A stretch of DNA of 64,000 bases from Enterobacter sp. RIT418 (lineage in GTDB: Bacteria > Pseudomonadota > Gammaproteobacteria > Enterobacterales > Enterobacteriaceae): assembly GCF_003057745.1 (NCBI RefSeq), contig NZ_QBJD02000001.1:310001-374000 (forward strand), in the 5' to 3' direction. A program made the position numbers and the translations under genes. The notes beneath the pieces are model-generated. The model worked only from the letters and a program-made list of their open reading frames with translations, had not been told where the DNA came from and did no database searches. Shown one piece after another: positions 20,388-29,031 of this stretch (position 1 is its first letter; the number at the start of each line of letters is the position of its first letter).

Positions 20388-22901
20388 ATGGTAACGAAAA
20401 ATGATACGCGGCAGCCCTCGCGACGGGCGATCTATATCGCCCTTGCGCTGGCCGCCGTTCCTGCCGCCTGGGGGCGCGAAACGTTTAACGCCGAGCTGGT
20501 CGAGCTGGACAATCCGGGGATGGGCAAGGCCGATTTATCCGCCTTTGAGTCGGGCTCTCAGGCGCCGGGAACATACCGCGTTGACATCATTCTTAACGAT
20601 CGGCTGGTGGAAACCCGTGAGGTTGAATTTATTCAGGCCAGCGACGATCGGCTCCAGCCGTGCCTGAGCCTGGCGCAGCTTAACGCGTGGGGCGTTAAAA
20701 CCGCGCTGTTTCCGGAAATGGCGAAGGGCAATGGGGCCTGCGCCAGCCTCCAGGCCATCCCTGACGCGCGCGCCGATTTTCAGTTTGGCGCGCAGCGGCT
20801 GGTCTTAAGCATTCCCCAGGCCGCGGTTGCGCTGCCTGCCCAGGGAGAGGTCTCGGCGGATCGTTGGGACGAGGGGATTACGGCAGCGATGCTGAACTAT
20901 AGCCTGAACGGGGCTACAGGCTGGGCAAACGGCGGAGAGAGCGCCGGCAGCCAAAGCCAGTACGCCAACCTGCGTCCCGGCATCAACGTGGGGCCATGGC
21001 GGCTGCGCCATTACTCAACCTGGACGCGCGATGACGGCGGCCAGAGCGCATGGAATACGGTCTACAGCTATGCCCAGCGTGCCGTCATTCCGCTGCGGGC
21101 TCAGCTCACGCTCGGGGACAGCGCCGCCCCCTCGGACGTCTTTGACAGCGTGCCGTTTCGCGGCGTGCAGCTGGCCTCCGATGATGACATGCTGCCCGAT
21201 TCGCAAAAAGGCTACGCGCCCGTCGTGCGCGGAATCGCCCGCACCAATGCCCAGGTTACCGTGCGGCAAAACGGCTATCAGATCTACCAGACGTTTGTCG
21301 CCCCGGGCGCGTTTGAAATTACGGATCTTTATGCCACCGGAGGCGCGGGGGATCTGGACGTTACCGTTCTCGAAGCCGACGGCAGCGAGCAGCGCTTCAC
21401 GCTGCCGTACGCTTCGCTGCCGGTGCTTCAGCGGGAAGGCCGCGGGAAATATGCCTTCACGGGCGGGCAGTATCGGTCGTGGAACAGCAGCGTTGAGAGG
21501 ACGCCGTTTGCGCAGGCTACGGGGATCTACGGCCTTCCGCAGGGCGTAACCGCCTACGGCGGCGCGCAGTCGTCGGGGCACTATCGGGCGCTCGCGCTCG
21601 GCCTCGGCAAAAACATGGGCGAGGCTGGCGCGCTCTCGGCAGACGTCACCCAGGGCTGGTCGGCACTACCCGACGGCGGAAAATCTGGCGGCCAGTCCTG
21701 GCGCGTTCGCTTTAGCAAAACCGAGGCGGCGAGCGGAACGCAGCTGACCGTAGCGGGCTATCGCTTTTCTTCACGCGGCTATTACAGCATGCAGGAGGTT
21801 CTGGATGCGTACGGCGACGGCAGCGCCCCGCAGGCGGCGCGCAAAAACCGCGTGGAAGTGTCGATCGGCCAGCCCCTGGGCGAGGCGTCAGGCGCGCTGA
21901 TGCTCAGCGCGGCGCGGGAAGATTACTGGGGTTCCGCCGGGTCTACGGCATCGTACAGCCTCGGCTATAACAACGCCTGGCGCGGCATGAGCTACGGACT
22001 GTCCTGGACCTACAGCCAGCGCGCCAGCGCGGGTGCGCAAGGGCAACAGCCGCAGGGCGACAGCGATCGGCTGCTGGCTTTTAACCTCAGCGTGCCGCTG
22101 GATACATTCTTACCGCAGGCGTGGGCCAGCTACGGCCTGAGCGCCAGCAGGCATAACGGCGCGACGCACAGCGTTGGCTTAAACGGCGTGGCGCTGGAGA
22201 ACAGGGCGTTCAGCTGGAACGCACAGCAGGGCTACGGCACGCGCGGCGCGGGCGCGACGGGGAATCTCGGCGGCGATTATAAGGGCACTTACGGTGATGC
22301 CTCGGCGGGCTACGGCTACGACAAAAATGGCCAGCGTCTGAACTACGGCCTGCAGGGCGGCGTTCTGCTTCACGAGGATGGCGTGACCTTTTCGCAGCCG
22401 CTGGGCGAGACCAACGCGCTGGTGAAAGCGCCCGGCGCGCACGACGTCGATATTCGCAACCAGCCCGGCGTCAGAACGGATTATCGAGGGTATACGACCG
22501 TCAGCAATCTGTCGAACTACCGGAAAAACGAACTCTCGCTCGCGCCGGAAACGATGCCGGGCGACGTAGAGCTGGAGGTGACGACCCGGACGGTGATACC
22601 GACGCGCGGCGCCGTGGTGAAGGCCGAGTATCTGGCAAAAGTCGGACATCGGGCGCTGATGAGCATTATTCACCGCGGCCAGTTTGTGCCTTTTGGCGCC
22701 ATCGCTGCGCAGATAAAGGGGGAAGGGAATAGCGGCATCGTTGGCGACAACGGCCAGGTGTATCTCGCCGGCCTTGAGGCACAGGGCACGTTGTTCGTGA
22801 CGTGGGGGGAGAAGGCGGGGCAGCAGTGCCGCGCGCCGTACGCCCTGCCAGAGCGATCTCTTCTTGCGGATATAGCAGAAATTAACGTCAATTGCGTTTA
22901 A
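20388..22901 (+). CDS. Outer-membrane fimbrial usher (FimD/PapC family)
   Basis: An 837-residue usher. After a signal peptide (ALALAAVPAAWG) come the N-terminal chaperone-binding domain (ETFNAELVELDNPGMGKADLSAFE), a 24-strand barrel with the family signature TLGDSAAPSDVFDSVPFRGVQLASDD, the plug domain inside it, and C-terminal beta domains ending CRAPYALPERSLLADIAEINVNCV with the conserved Cys pair. The ATG at 20388 is used; the frame opens with a TTG three codons earlier. It forms the secretion pore through which the fimbria is built. Confidence 0.93.
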   Translation: MVTKNDTRQPSRRAIYIALALAAVPAAWGRETFNAELVELDNPGMGKADLSAFESGSQAPGTYRVDIILNDRLVETREVEFIQASDDRLQPCLSLAQLNAWGVKTALFPEMAKGNGACASLQAIPDARADFQFGAQRLVLSIPQAAVALPAQGEVSADRWDEGITAAMLNYSLNGATGWANGGESAGSQSQYANLRPGINVGPWRLRHYSTWTRDDGGQSAWNTVYSYAQRAVIPLRAQLTLGDSAAPSDVFDSVPFRGVQLASDDDMLPDSQKGYAPVVRGIARTNAQVTVRQNGYQIYQTFVAPGAFEITDLYATGGAGDLDVTVLEADGSEQRFTLPYASLPVLQREGRGKYAFTGGQYRSWNSSVERTPFAQATGIYGLPQGVTAYGGAQSSGHYRALALGLGKNMGEAGALSADVTQGWSALPDGGKSGGQSWRVRFSKTEAASGTQLTVAGYRFSSRGYYSMQEVLDAYGDGSAPQAARKNRVEVSIGQPLGEASGALMLSAAREDYWGSAGSTASYSLGYNNAWRGMSYGLSWTYSQRASAGAQGQQPQGDSDRLLAFNLSVPLDTFLPQAWASYGLSASRHNGATHSVGLNGVALENRAFSWNAQQGYGTRGAGATGNLGGDYKGTYGDASAGYGYDKNGQRLNYGLQGGVLLHEDGVTFSQPLGETNALVKAPGAHDVDIRNQPGVRTDYRGYTTVSNLSNYRKNELSLAPETMPGDVELEVTTRTVIPTRGAVVKAEYLAKVGHRALMSIIHRGQFVPFGAIAAQIKGEGNSGIVGDNGQVYLAGLEAQGTLFVTWGEKAGQQCRAPYALPERSLLADIAEINVNCV

Positions 22902-22911
22902 GGCATTCAGT

Positions 22912-23859
22912 ATGAAAACACTATTTTTGAGCGTCCTGCTGTGCGTCGCGTCGGGGTGGCATTCCGCGCGCGCCGGAACCTGCAGCACGATTTTGCCTCA
23001 GGAGTCCACGCTGTCCGTCGGGACCCTGACGGTCCAGCGGGACGTGCCCGTCGGCACGGTTATTTTTTCGCGCGCGGCGACGTCCACGAAATCGTACATG
23101 ACCGATTGCACAAGCCCTTTGACGCTCGGCTTTAGCATGCGCTACCTCAGCGCGACGCCGAGCGCGTACGGCAATCACGTCTACAGCACCAACATCGCCG
23201 GGATAGGAATTCGTTTTTCATCCGGTAATTATTTTGAAAACCCGGCCTATACGTTCTCCTACAGCCCGCAAACCTCTTACGTTGAATGGTGGGGTGGAAA
23301 AATTGAGCTGGTGGTCACCGGACCGGTTACCTCCGGGGCGCTTACGCCCGGCGTAGTGGGCGTGGTGACGCTTCAGGGCAGCGACGGCATTTTTCGCGAT
23401 GCCCTGACGACCCGGATAACCGACGGCGTCGTCAACGTGGTGGCCTGCACGATAACGACGCCTGGCCTGACGTTTCCGATAGGCGATATTTCGGCCTCTA
23501 CGTTCGGCTCAGCGGTCGGCACTACGCCTGCCGGTACGCAGAATACGCAGGATCTCGGGCTGAACTGCGATGCGGGTGCAAACGTGAACGTCACGCTGAG
23601 CGGCATTCAAAACCCGGATATCGCTAACGGCAGCGTGCTGGCCCTGACCGGACAAGGCGCGGACGGCGTCGCAAAGGGCGTGGGGGTCCAGCTGTTATAT
23701 AACGGTACGCCGCTGGCGATGAACGCGCGGCTCGCGCTAAAGCCCGCCGCTGGCGGGCAGGAATCCTTTCCGTTGACGGCGCGCTATTACCAGACCCGCG
23801 CGTCGGTGGAGCCGGGTTCTGCCAACGCGTCCGCAACGTTAAATCTGACCTACCAGTAG
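22912..23859 (+). CDS. Two-domain fimbrial tip adhesin (FimH-like)
   Basis: A 315-residue protein with a signal peptide to residue ~21 (SGWHSARAG). Residues ~22-170 form an unassigned receptor-binding domain with Cys pairs (GTCSTILPQ; TDCTSPLTLGF) and the aromatic stretch TSYVEWWGGKIEL. Residues ~175-315 form a pilin domain (VVACTITTPGLTFPIGDI; DLGLNCDAGANVNVTLSGIQ) ending in LNLTYQ. The two-domain layout and position after the usher mark it as the tip adhesin. The lectin domain is not recognisably FimH, so its ligand cannot be predicted. Confidence 0.85.
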   Translation: MKTLFLSVLLCVASGWHSARAGTCSTILPQESTLSVGTLTVQRDVPVGTVIFSRAATSTKSYMTDCTSPLTLGFSMRYLSATPSAYGNHVYSTNIAGIGIRFSSGNYFENPAYTFSYSPQTSYVEWWGGKIELVVTGPVTSGALTPGVVGVVTLQGSDGIFRDALTTRITDGVVNVVACTITTPGLTFPIGDISASTFGSAVGTTPAGTQNTQDLGLNCDAGANVNVTLSGIQNPDIANGSVLALTGQGADGVAKGVGVQLLYNGTPLAMNARLALKPAAGGQESFPLTARYYQTRASVEPGSANASATLNLTYQ

Positions 23860-23870
23860 CCGGAGACGCG

Positions 23871-24383
23871 ATGAAGTACCGGATTATTTTGACCGCGATG
23901 GCGGCACTGATGAGCGCGAGCGCGATGTGTGCGGACGGCGTGAACGTTAGCGTAACGGGGAATATCGTGGCTTCTCCCTGCCTCTTTAACGGTGGCAGTT
24001 CAGCTGTGAACGTTGATCTTGGCGATATCCAGGCCGCGAACCTGGCGACGCCGGGCTCAACGTCCGCACCGGTCCTCTTTAGCCTGTCGTTTAGCCAGTG
24101 CCCGGTGGGAACCCGCAGCGTGACGGTAGCCTTTACCGGCACGCCCGATCCCGCCGCGGGCAACGACTATTACGCCAACGGCGGAACCGCCCGCAACGTG
24201 GCGATTGCGATGATCGACGCGGCAAGCGGTGAGCGTAAGGGAACAGGTTCAGCCGTGTCCCACTCTGTGTCTGCAGACCGAACGGTGATGATGCCGATGA
24301 AAGCGATGGTCTCGTCAGCGGCGGGAGGCGCCACGGCGGGTTCGATTAGCGCGGTGGTGATGCTAACCCTGCAATACAACTGA
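23871..24383 (+). CDS. Minor fimbrial subunit
   Basis: A 170-residue pilin. The signal peptide ends at SASAMCADG; the mature part has the donor strand GVNVSVTGNIVASPCLF, a second Cys in LSFSQCPVGTRSVTVAFTGTPDP, and the terminal VVMLTLQYN. Its place after the adhesin suggests a FimF/FimG-like adaptor joining adhesin and shaft. It starts 11 bp after the adhesin stop. Confidence 0.87.
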   Translation: MKYRIILTAMAALMSASAMCADGVNVSVTGNIVASPCLFNGGSSAVNVDLGDIQAANLATPGSTSAPVLFSLSFSQCPVGTRSVTVAFTGTPDPAAGNDYYANGGTARNVAIAMIDAASGERKGTGSAVSHSVSADRTVMMPMKAMVSSAAGGATAGSISAVVMLTLQYN

Positions 24384-24413
24384 GCGTCGTGCGAAGAGAT
24401 TCAGGAAGAAAAT

Positions 24414-25040
24414 ATGCTCAACATCGTCATTAACGAACCTGACGTGCTGTTTAGACAGGGACTTACGTACCTGTTGGCCGACTTCTTTGCGCAAAAGGAC
24501 AGGCCAGAAATTCGCATTGATGTGCATTCCTCGCCTGCGGGCATTCTGCTGGCGGATATGCTGGTGCTTTCCCTCGCGCCCGGCGAATGCTTCACCTGCT
24601 TTACGCCCTCTTTGGCAGGCCGAAAGGGGGTTGCAATCGGCCTCGTTGACGCGTGCCCTGAATGGGACGCGCTGCCTTCCTGCTTTGAGGATATGCTTTT
24701 TATAGCGCGCCGCGCACCGCTGATGCAGATGCGGTTGACGCTGGAAAAGGCATGGGCAAGACGCCTGCTGCACGACGCTTATCGTCGTCCGTCCTCCTGC
24801 GCCGACTGTCAATACAGAGGGCTTACGCCTCAGCAGGTCAGGGTGATGCAGGAGCTTCATCAGGGGCTGTCGATCGCCGACACCGCGCAGCGGTTGGGAA
24901 TCGCCGTTAAAACAGTATTTTCCCATAAGTATGCGGTCATGGAGAAATACAGGCTGCGCAGCGACTACGAGTTGACGTTATTTTTACATCGAATGGCGGA
25001 AAAGCGCAGCGGCTTCAGCGCCCACAGCCTGATTCCATGA
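24414..25040 (+). CDS. LuxR-type helix-turn-helix regulator at the end of the fimbrial operon
   Basis: A 208-residue protein. The N-terminal ~130 residues look like a degenerate receiver-like domain (MLNIVINEPDVLFRQGLTYL) without a clear phosphorylation site. Residues ~138-195 form a GerE-type DNA-binding domain: GLTPQQVRVMQELHQGLSIA, DTAQRLGIAVKTVFSHKYAV, MEKYRLRSDYEL. It follows the minor pilin gene by 30 bp in the same direction, so it is probably made with the fimbriae and may feed back on them, as FimW/FimZ-like regulators do in Salmonella. An exact family name is not claimed. Confidence 0.8.
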   Translation: MLNIVINEPDVLFRQGLTYLLADFFAQKDRPEIRIDVHSSPAGILLADMLVLSLAPGECFTCFTPSLAGRKGVAIGLVDACPEWDALPSCFEDMLFIARRAPLMQMRLTLEKAWARRLLHDAYRRPSSCADCQYRGLTPQQVRVMQELHQGLSIADTAQRLGIAVKTVFSHKYAVMEKYRLRSDYELTLFLHRMAEKRSGFSAHSLIP

Positions 25041-25127
25041 ATAGCGAAACGGAGTGTCTGGTTATGCGCCTATAAGTAAACGCGAGGGCCGTGTTAATTT
25101 TTGATTTTTATACGTGACTCTTCAACG

Positions 25128-26345
25128 ATGCAAATTCATAAAACCACAACACCGATTTTCGTGAGTAAGTTTCAGTGCGTTGGCTCGGAATGCTTAATTT
25201 CCTGCTGCCGCGGCTGGACAATCAGTATTGATAAGAAAACCCATCAGAAGTATGTCTTTTCCGCACATCCGGAAATAGCAGCAATCGCAAAAGATAACCT
25301 AATCCTTCAGCGTAAAGGCAAAAGTAATTATTCCAGAATCAGGCTGGACGAAAAGGGTAATTGTCCTTTTATCGATGAGAATAAGCTGTGCATGGTGCAC
25401 CGGGATTTAGGCGAAGCGGCGCTATCGCCGACCTGCGCGACCTACCCGCGATTATCGTCACGCTATCAGGACGAAACGCGAAAAAATATGACGCTTTCCT
25501 GTCCGGAAGTGGTGCGGCGCGTGCTGTTTGACCCTGAGGCGATGCTGCTGCAGGAGCAGGATGAGCTGCTGGCGGTGTATAAAACCAACCTTATCGGCCA
25601 GCGTCAGTCTGTACCGCAGGCTAATCAGGTGATCCATCTTATGGCCTGGAATCTGATTCAATCGCCTTCAAAGGGCATAGAAGAAAACCTGATGGCGCTG
25701 GCGCAGCTAATCCTGATGCTGCAGCACGTTAGCTTTGACCTGCACGGCCAGTACGAGCAGGTTGAGCAATTTTATGAGGGGCTGCTTCGGGAATTGCAGA
25801 GCGGAAAATCGCTGCTGGATGCAAATAGCGTTGCGCGCTCAAGCACGATGAAATACCTCGCCTTATCTATTCTGGGCACCAACGTGGCCCGCGATTCGGC
25901 CCGGGATGGCTTCGTTCTGGAAGGGCACCGGCAAATTGCGCGGTATCTGGATGTGAGCAGCCTGGCCGACCCGGAGGAGATTGACGAGAAGTTCGTCGGC
26001 ATTAACCAGCAGTGGCAGACGCTGTGTGAGGATTCCTGTATTTCAGAACCGCACGTGCTGCGCAACTATCTGCTCTACAAACTGTATAGCGGCTATTTCC
26101 CCGGCATAGAGACGGCAACCATCATGCGGCAGTTCTACCGCATCGTCCTCGATTTCTTCTATTTAAAAACGTTCCTGAGCGTCAAATCCATGCACGACGA
26201 GCTTGAACAGCAGACGGTGATGAAAACCATTGCCAGCTTCTCGGAAAAGACCCTGCACAACCAGACCATCGACGCGCGAATGGATTTTGCGATCGATAAA
26301 ATCAACGGCGGTGACGATCTTACCTGCCTGCTGCTGATTGGCTAA
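25128..26345 (+). CDS. fliB: Flagellin lysine-N-methylase FliB-like protein
   Basis: A 405-residue protein of the FliB/YkgJ-like cysteine-cluster family. The N-terminal cluster is CVGSECLISCCRGW (residues ~17-30), with CPFI, CMVHRDLGEAALSPTCATYPR and SCPEV following, a likely Fe-S or zinc site. Salmonella FliB methylates lysines on flagellin. Here it is far from any visible flagellin gene. The ATG at 25128 (MQIHKTTTPIFVSKFQC) fits the family; an in-frame TTG at 25101 is possible because GAGGG lies upstream of it, and no good ribosome site precedes the ATG. Confidence 0.82.
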   Translation: MQIHKTTTPIFVSKFQCVGSECLISCCRGWTISIDKKTHQKYVFSAHPEIAAIAKDNLILQRKGKSNYSRIRLDEKGNCPFIDENKLCMVHRDLGEAALSPTCATYPRLSSRYQDETRKNMTLSCPEVVRRVLFDPEAMLLQEQDELLAVYKTNLIGQRQSVPQANQVIHLMAWNLIQSPSKGIEENLMALAQLILMLQHVSFDLHGQYEQVEQFYEGLLRELQSGKSLLDANSVARSSTMKYLALSILGTNVARDSARDGFVLEGHRQIARYLDVSSLADPEEIDEKFVGINQQWQTLCEDSCISEPHVLRNYLLYKLYSGYFPGIETATIMRQFYRIVLDFFYLKTFLSVKSMHDELEQQTVMKTIASFSEKTLHNQTIDARMDFAIDKINGGDDLTCLLLIG

Positions 26346-26351
26346 AACGCG

Positions 26352-26380
26352 AAGAGGCCCGCAGCGCGAGCCTCTTTTTT
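26352..26380. terminator. Bidirectional terminator between fliB and the FdhF-like gene
   Basis: AAGAGGC (26352-26358) pairs with GCCTCTT (26370-26376), followed by a T run, between two convergent genes. Confidence 0.82.
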
Positions 26381-26381
26381 A

Positions 26382-28532
26382 TCAGACGTTTGCCGCGTCA
26401 AGCAGGCGCGTCTTCATATTCTGATAGGCCGCGGCGGCAAAATCCTCCGCCCAGCGCTGATCGTCAATCGCCTCGAGCCGTACCGCGCAGTATTTCGTTT
26501 CCGGCGTTTTGGATACCGGGTCGAGATTATCCTGCGTCAGCTCGTTGCAGGCGCCAATCCACCACTGACAGGTCATGTAGACCGCCCCGACGTTGATGCG
26601 CTCGCTGACGCTGGCGCGGGTAATGACTTTCCCCCTGCGCGAACGGACCCACACCAGCTCGCCGTCGGTAATGCCGAGGTTGTCCGCATCGACAGGGTTT
26701 AGCTGCACCCGTCCCGGCTCGTCGGCCAGGCTTTGCAGCGCCGCGCAGTTGCCGGTCATCGAGCGGCAGGAGTAGTGTCCGACCTCGCGCACCGTGCAAA
26801 GCACCAGCGGATAGTCCGCGTCCGGGACTTCCGCAGGCGCGCGCCACTCGGCGGCAAAAAGCTGCCCCTTGCCGCTTGCGGTATCGAAGCGGTTGTCTTT
26901 GTACAGATAGGGCGTACCGGGATGATCGAGGGTAGGGCATGGCCACTGGACGTGGCCCATTTCGCCCATTTTCTCGTAGGTCACGCCGTAGAACAGCGGG
27001 CACAGCTCGCGCATTTCATCCCAGATTTGCCGTTCGGAGTCGTAGCGCATCGGATAGCCCATTTCAGTGGCGAGCAGGCTGATAATGTCCCAGTCGCGCT
27101 TGACGTTGCCGCGGGCGTCGATGGCTTTACCGAAGCGCTGGAAGCCGCGGTCGGCGCAGGTAAATACGCCGCCGTGTTCGCCCCAGGAGGTGGCGGGAAG
27201 CAGCACGTCCGCCACCTCGGCCGTTTTGGTCATAAAGATGTCCTGAACCACCACAAAATCGAGCGCGTCGAAGCCGCGGCGAACCAGGCCTAAATCCGCT
27301 TCGGTCTGAAGTGGGTCTTCCCCCATGATGTAATAGGCCTTGATTTTGCCTTCAAGGGCAAGGTGCGGGACTTCGGTGATGCGGGTACCGACGCTAGCGT
27401 CCATCTTGTCGGGATCAATCCCCCAGGCATCGGCAAATTTCTGCCTGACGGCGGGGTCGGTCACCGCCTGATAGCCGGGGAACATGTTGGGCAGGACGCC
27501 CATGTCGCAGGCCCCCTGAACGTTGTTCTGCCCGCGCACCGGGCCAACGCCGACCGCCGGACGGCCCAGGTTGCCGGTGAGCAGCGCCAGGCTGGAAAGC
27601 CCTTTCACCACGTCGACGGCCTGACCAAACTGGGTGACGCCCATCCCCCACATGACGGTTGCCGACGGGGCGGCGGCAAAGGTGCGCATGGCCTGGCGTA
27701 TCTCCTGGGCCGGTACGCCCGTCAGGTGCTCCACGCGCTCCGGCGGGTAGTTCTCGACGGTTTTTCGGTAGGCATCCAGCCCCTGCGTAAAGCGCGCCAC
27801 GTAGTTTTTGTCGTACAGCTCCTCTTCCAGCAGCACATAGCCAAAGGAGTTGACCAGAGCCATATTGCTGCCGTTTTTCAGCTGAAGGTGCTGGTCGGCG
27901 ATGCGGGCCGTTTCAATGCGCCGCGGATCGCAGACGATAATTTTTGCGCCATTCTCACGCGCTTTCAGCACGCGCCTGGCAACGATGGGGTGTGAATCCG
28001 CGCAGTTGTAGCCAAAGACCAGCAGGCATTTCGAGTTTTCAATGTCGCTAATGGCGTTGCTCATTGCGCCGTTGCCGAGCGTCTCCTGCAGCCCGGCAAC
28101 CGAAGGCCCGTGGCAGACGCGCGCGCAGCAGTCGACGTTGTTAGTGTGCAGCACCGCGCGGGCAAATTTTTGCATCACGTAGTTGGTTTCGTTCCCTGTT
28201 CCGCGTGAAGAGCCGGTGGTCATGATGGCGCGGGGGCCGAACTCCGACCTAATGCCGCTCAGCCTGTGGGCGGTATAGCGAATGGCCTCTTCCCAGGTGA
28301 CTGGCGTAAAGGCGTCGCCCTTACGATAGCGGATCATCGGCTGCGTCAGGCGAGGGGTAAGCAGGCGAGTGTCGTTTAAGAAGTCCCAGCCGTAAAATCC
28401 TTTCAGGCAAAGCGTGCCCTGGTTGGTGACGCCGTCTGCCGCTTCGGCGCGGATGATACGGTTATTTTCAACGACAAGATTGAGCTTGCAGCCTGCGCCG
28501 CAGTAGGGGCAGACGGTGGCGATTTTTTTCAT
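26382..28532 (-). CDS. Formate dehydrogenase H-like molybdoenzyme with Cys instead of Sec
   Basis: A 716-residue protein closely related to E. coli FdhF, which oxidises formate to CO2 with a bis-MGD molybdenum cofactor and one 4Fe-4S cluster. The cluster ligands are Cys8, Cys11, Cys15 and Cys42. CCARVCHGPSVAG places a cysteine at residue 140, exactly where E. coli FdhF has selenocysteine; the codon at 28113-28115 is TGC, not TGA. Later motifs QNNVQGACDMG, GEDPLQTEADLG and the C-terminal CTVREVGHYSCRSMTGNCAAL are intact. No electron-transfer partner (hycB-like) is adjacent. A sigma-54 promoter lies ~66 bp upstream. The gene is best named an fdhF paralogue. Confidence 0.88.
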   Translation of the reverse strand: MKKIATVCPYCGAGCKLNLVVENNRIIRAEAADGVTNQGTLCLKGFYGWDFLNDTRLLTPRLTQPMIRYRKGDAFTPVTWEEAIRYTAHRLSGIRSEFGPRAIMTTGSSRGTGNETNYVMQKFARAVLHTNNVDCCARVCHGPSVAGLQETLGNGAMSNAISDIENSKCLLVFGYNCADSHPIVARRVLKARENGAKIIVCDPRRIETARIADQHLQLKNGSNMALVNSFGYVLLEEELYDKNYVARFTQGLDAYRKTVENYPPERVEHLTGVPAQEIRQAMRTFAAAPSATVMWGMGVTQFGQAVDVVKGLSSLALLTGNLGRPAVGVGPVRGQNNVQGACDMGVLPNMFPGYQAVTDPAVRQKFADAWGIDPDKMDASVGTRITEVPHLALEGKIKAYYIMGEDPLQTEADLGLVRRGFDALDFVVVQDIFMTKTAEVADVLLPATSWGEHGGVFTCADRGFQRFGKAIDARGNVKRDWDIISLLATEMGYPMRYDSERQIWDEMRELCPLFYGVTYEKMGEMGHVQWPCPTLDHPGTPYLYKDNRFDTASGKGQLFAAEWRAPAEVPDADYPLVLCTVREVGHYSCRSMTGNCAALQSLADEPGRVQLNPVDADNLGITDGELVWVRSRRGKVITRASVSERINVGAVYMTCQWWIGACNELTQDNLDPVSKTPETKYCAVRLEAIDDQRWAEDFAAAAYQNMKTRLLDAANV

Positions 28533-28597
28533 CAATAACAGACCTGTTAATAAATGAAGCGATGTTTAACTGGAGCATTCCAGTCCCGTACCCGGCT

Positions 28598-28615
28598 AAA
28601 GCAGGATCCGTGCCA
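28598..28615 (-). promoter_or_regulatory. Sigma-54 promoter of the FdhF-like gene
   Basis: On the minus strand TGGCACGGATCCTGCTTT matches the sigma-54 consensus TGGCACG-N4-TTGCW with one mismatch and has exact GG-N10-GC spacing. Transcription would begin near 28590, leaving a ~58-nt leader before the ATG at 28532. Confidence 0.82.
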
Positions 28616-28658
28616 CATCGTAGCATCTTGATTATCAGGAGGTTATTGCGAGCAAAGT

Positions 28659-28700
28659 CGTGTCATCGTCAACAGGTTCGTCATATGTGACGATGACACG
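28659..28700. repeat. 13-bp inverted repeat, candidate enhancer site
   Basis: CGTGTCATCGTCA (28659-28671) is repeated inverted as TGACGATGACACG (28688-28700) with a 16-bp spacer. It lies 44-102 bp upstream of the sigma-54 promoter, a usual distance for an enhancer-binding protein site. No T run follows on the minus strand, so a terminator for ariR is less likely. Confidence 0.65.
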
Positions 28701-28723
28701 TCAGGAAGGGGAGTACAGCCGGG

Positions 28724-29002
28724 TTAAAGATCGTCCATGGTGTAGCCCACAACAATCTCAAGCGTTTTGCGGATAACATCGGCCCGAACAACGTCGTGCG
28801 TGCCTTCAAGCGTCTGGATCAGCCACAGAATAATGGCCTTATTGGTGATATGCCCTTCAGTGGCCTGGATACAGCGTACTGCCGTAGAGAAAATAGCGGA
28901 CTCTTCAGCAAAACGATCGCCTGCGTGACGGAAATACTCCGACAAAGGGCTTTCATGAAATGCCGATGTGTACTCGGGTTGAATCTGAATATTCTGTCTC
29001 AT
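28724..29002 (-). CDS. ariR: Biofilm/acid-resistance connector protein of the AriR/YmgB family
   Basis: A 92-residue protein matching E. coli AriR (YmgB): LSEYFRHAGDRFAEESAIF, GHITNKAIILWLIQTLEGT and ADVIRKTLEIVVGYTMDDL. AriR is a small dimeric helical protein that influences biofilm and acid resistance, and the ycgZ-ymgA-ariR products act through the Rcs phosphorelay. GGTGAGA precedes the ATG. It is the third gene of the operon, 29 bp after ymgA. The fourth E. coli gene, ymgC, is absent. Confidence 0.88.
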   Translation of the reverse strand: MRQNIQIQPEYTSAFHESPLSEYFRHAGDRFAEESAIFSTAVRCIQATEGHITNKAIILWLIQTLEGTHDVVRADVIRKTLEIVVGYTMDDL

Positions 29003-29031
29003 TTATTCTCACCGTAGCTGTTAGGTTGTAG

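Noticed and set aside
28113-28115. Possible selenocysteine codon in the FdhF-like gene
   Set aside because: The codon is TGC (cysteine), so neither a Sec insertion element nor a frameshift needs to be invoked.
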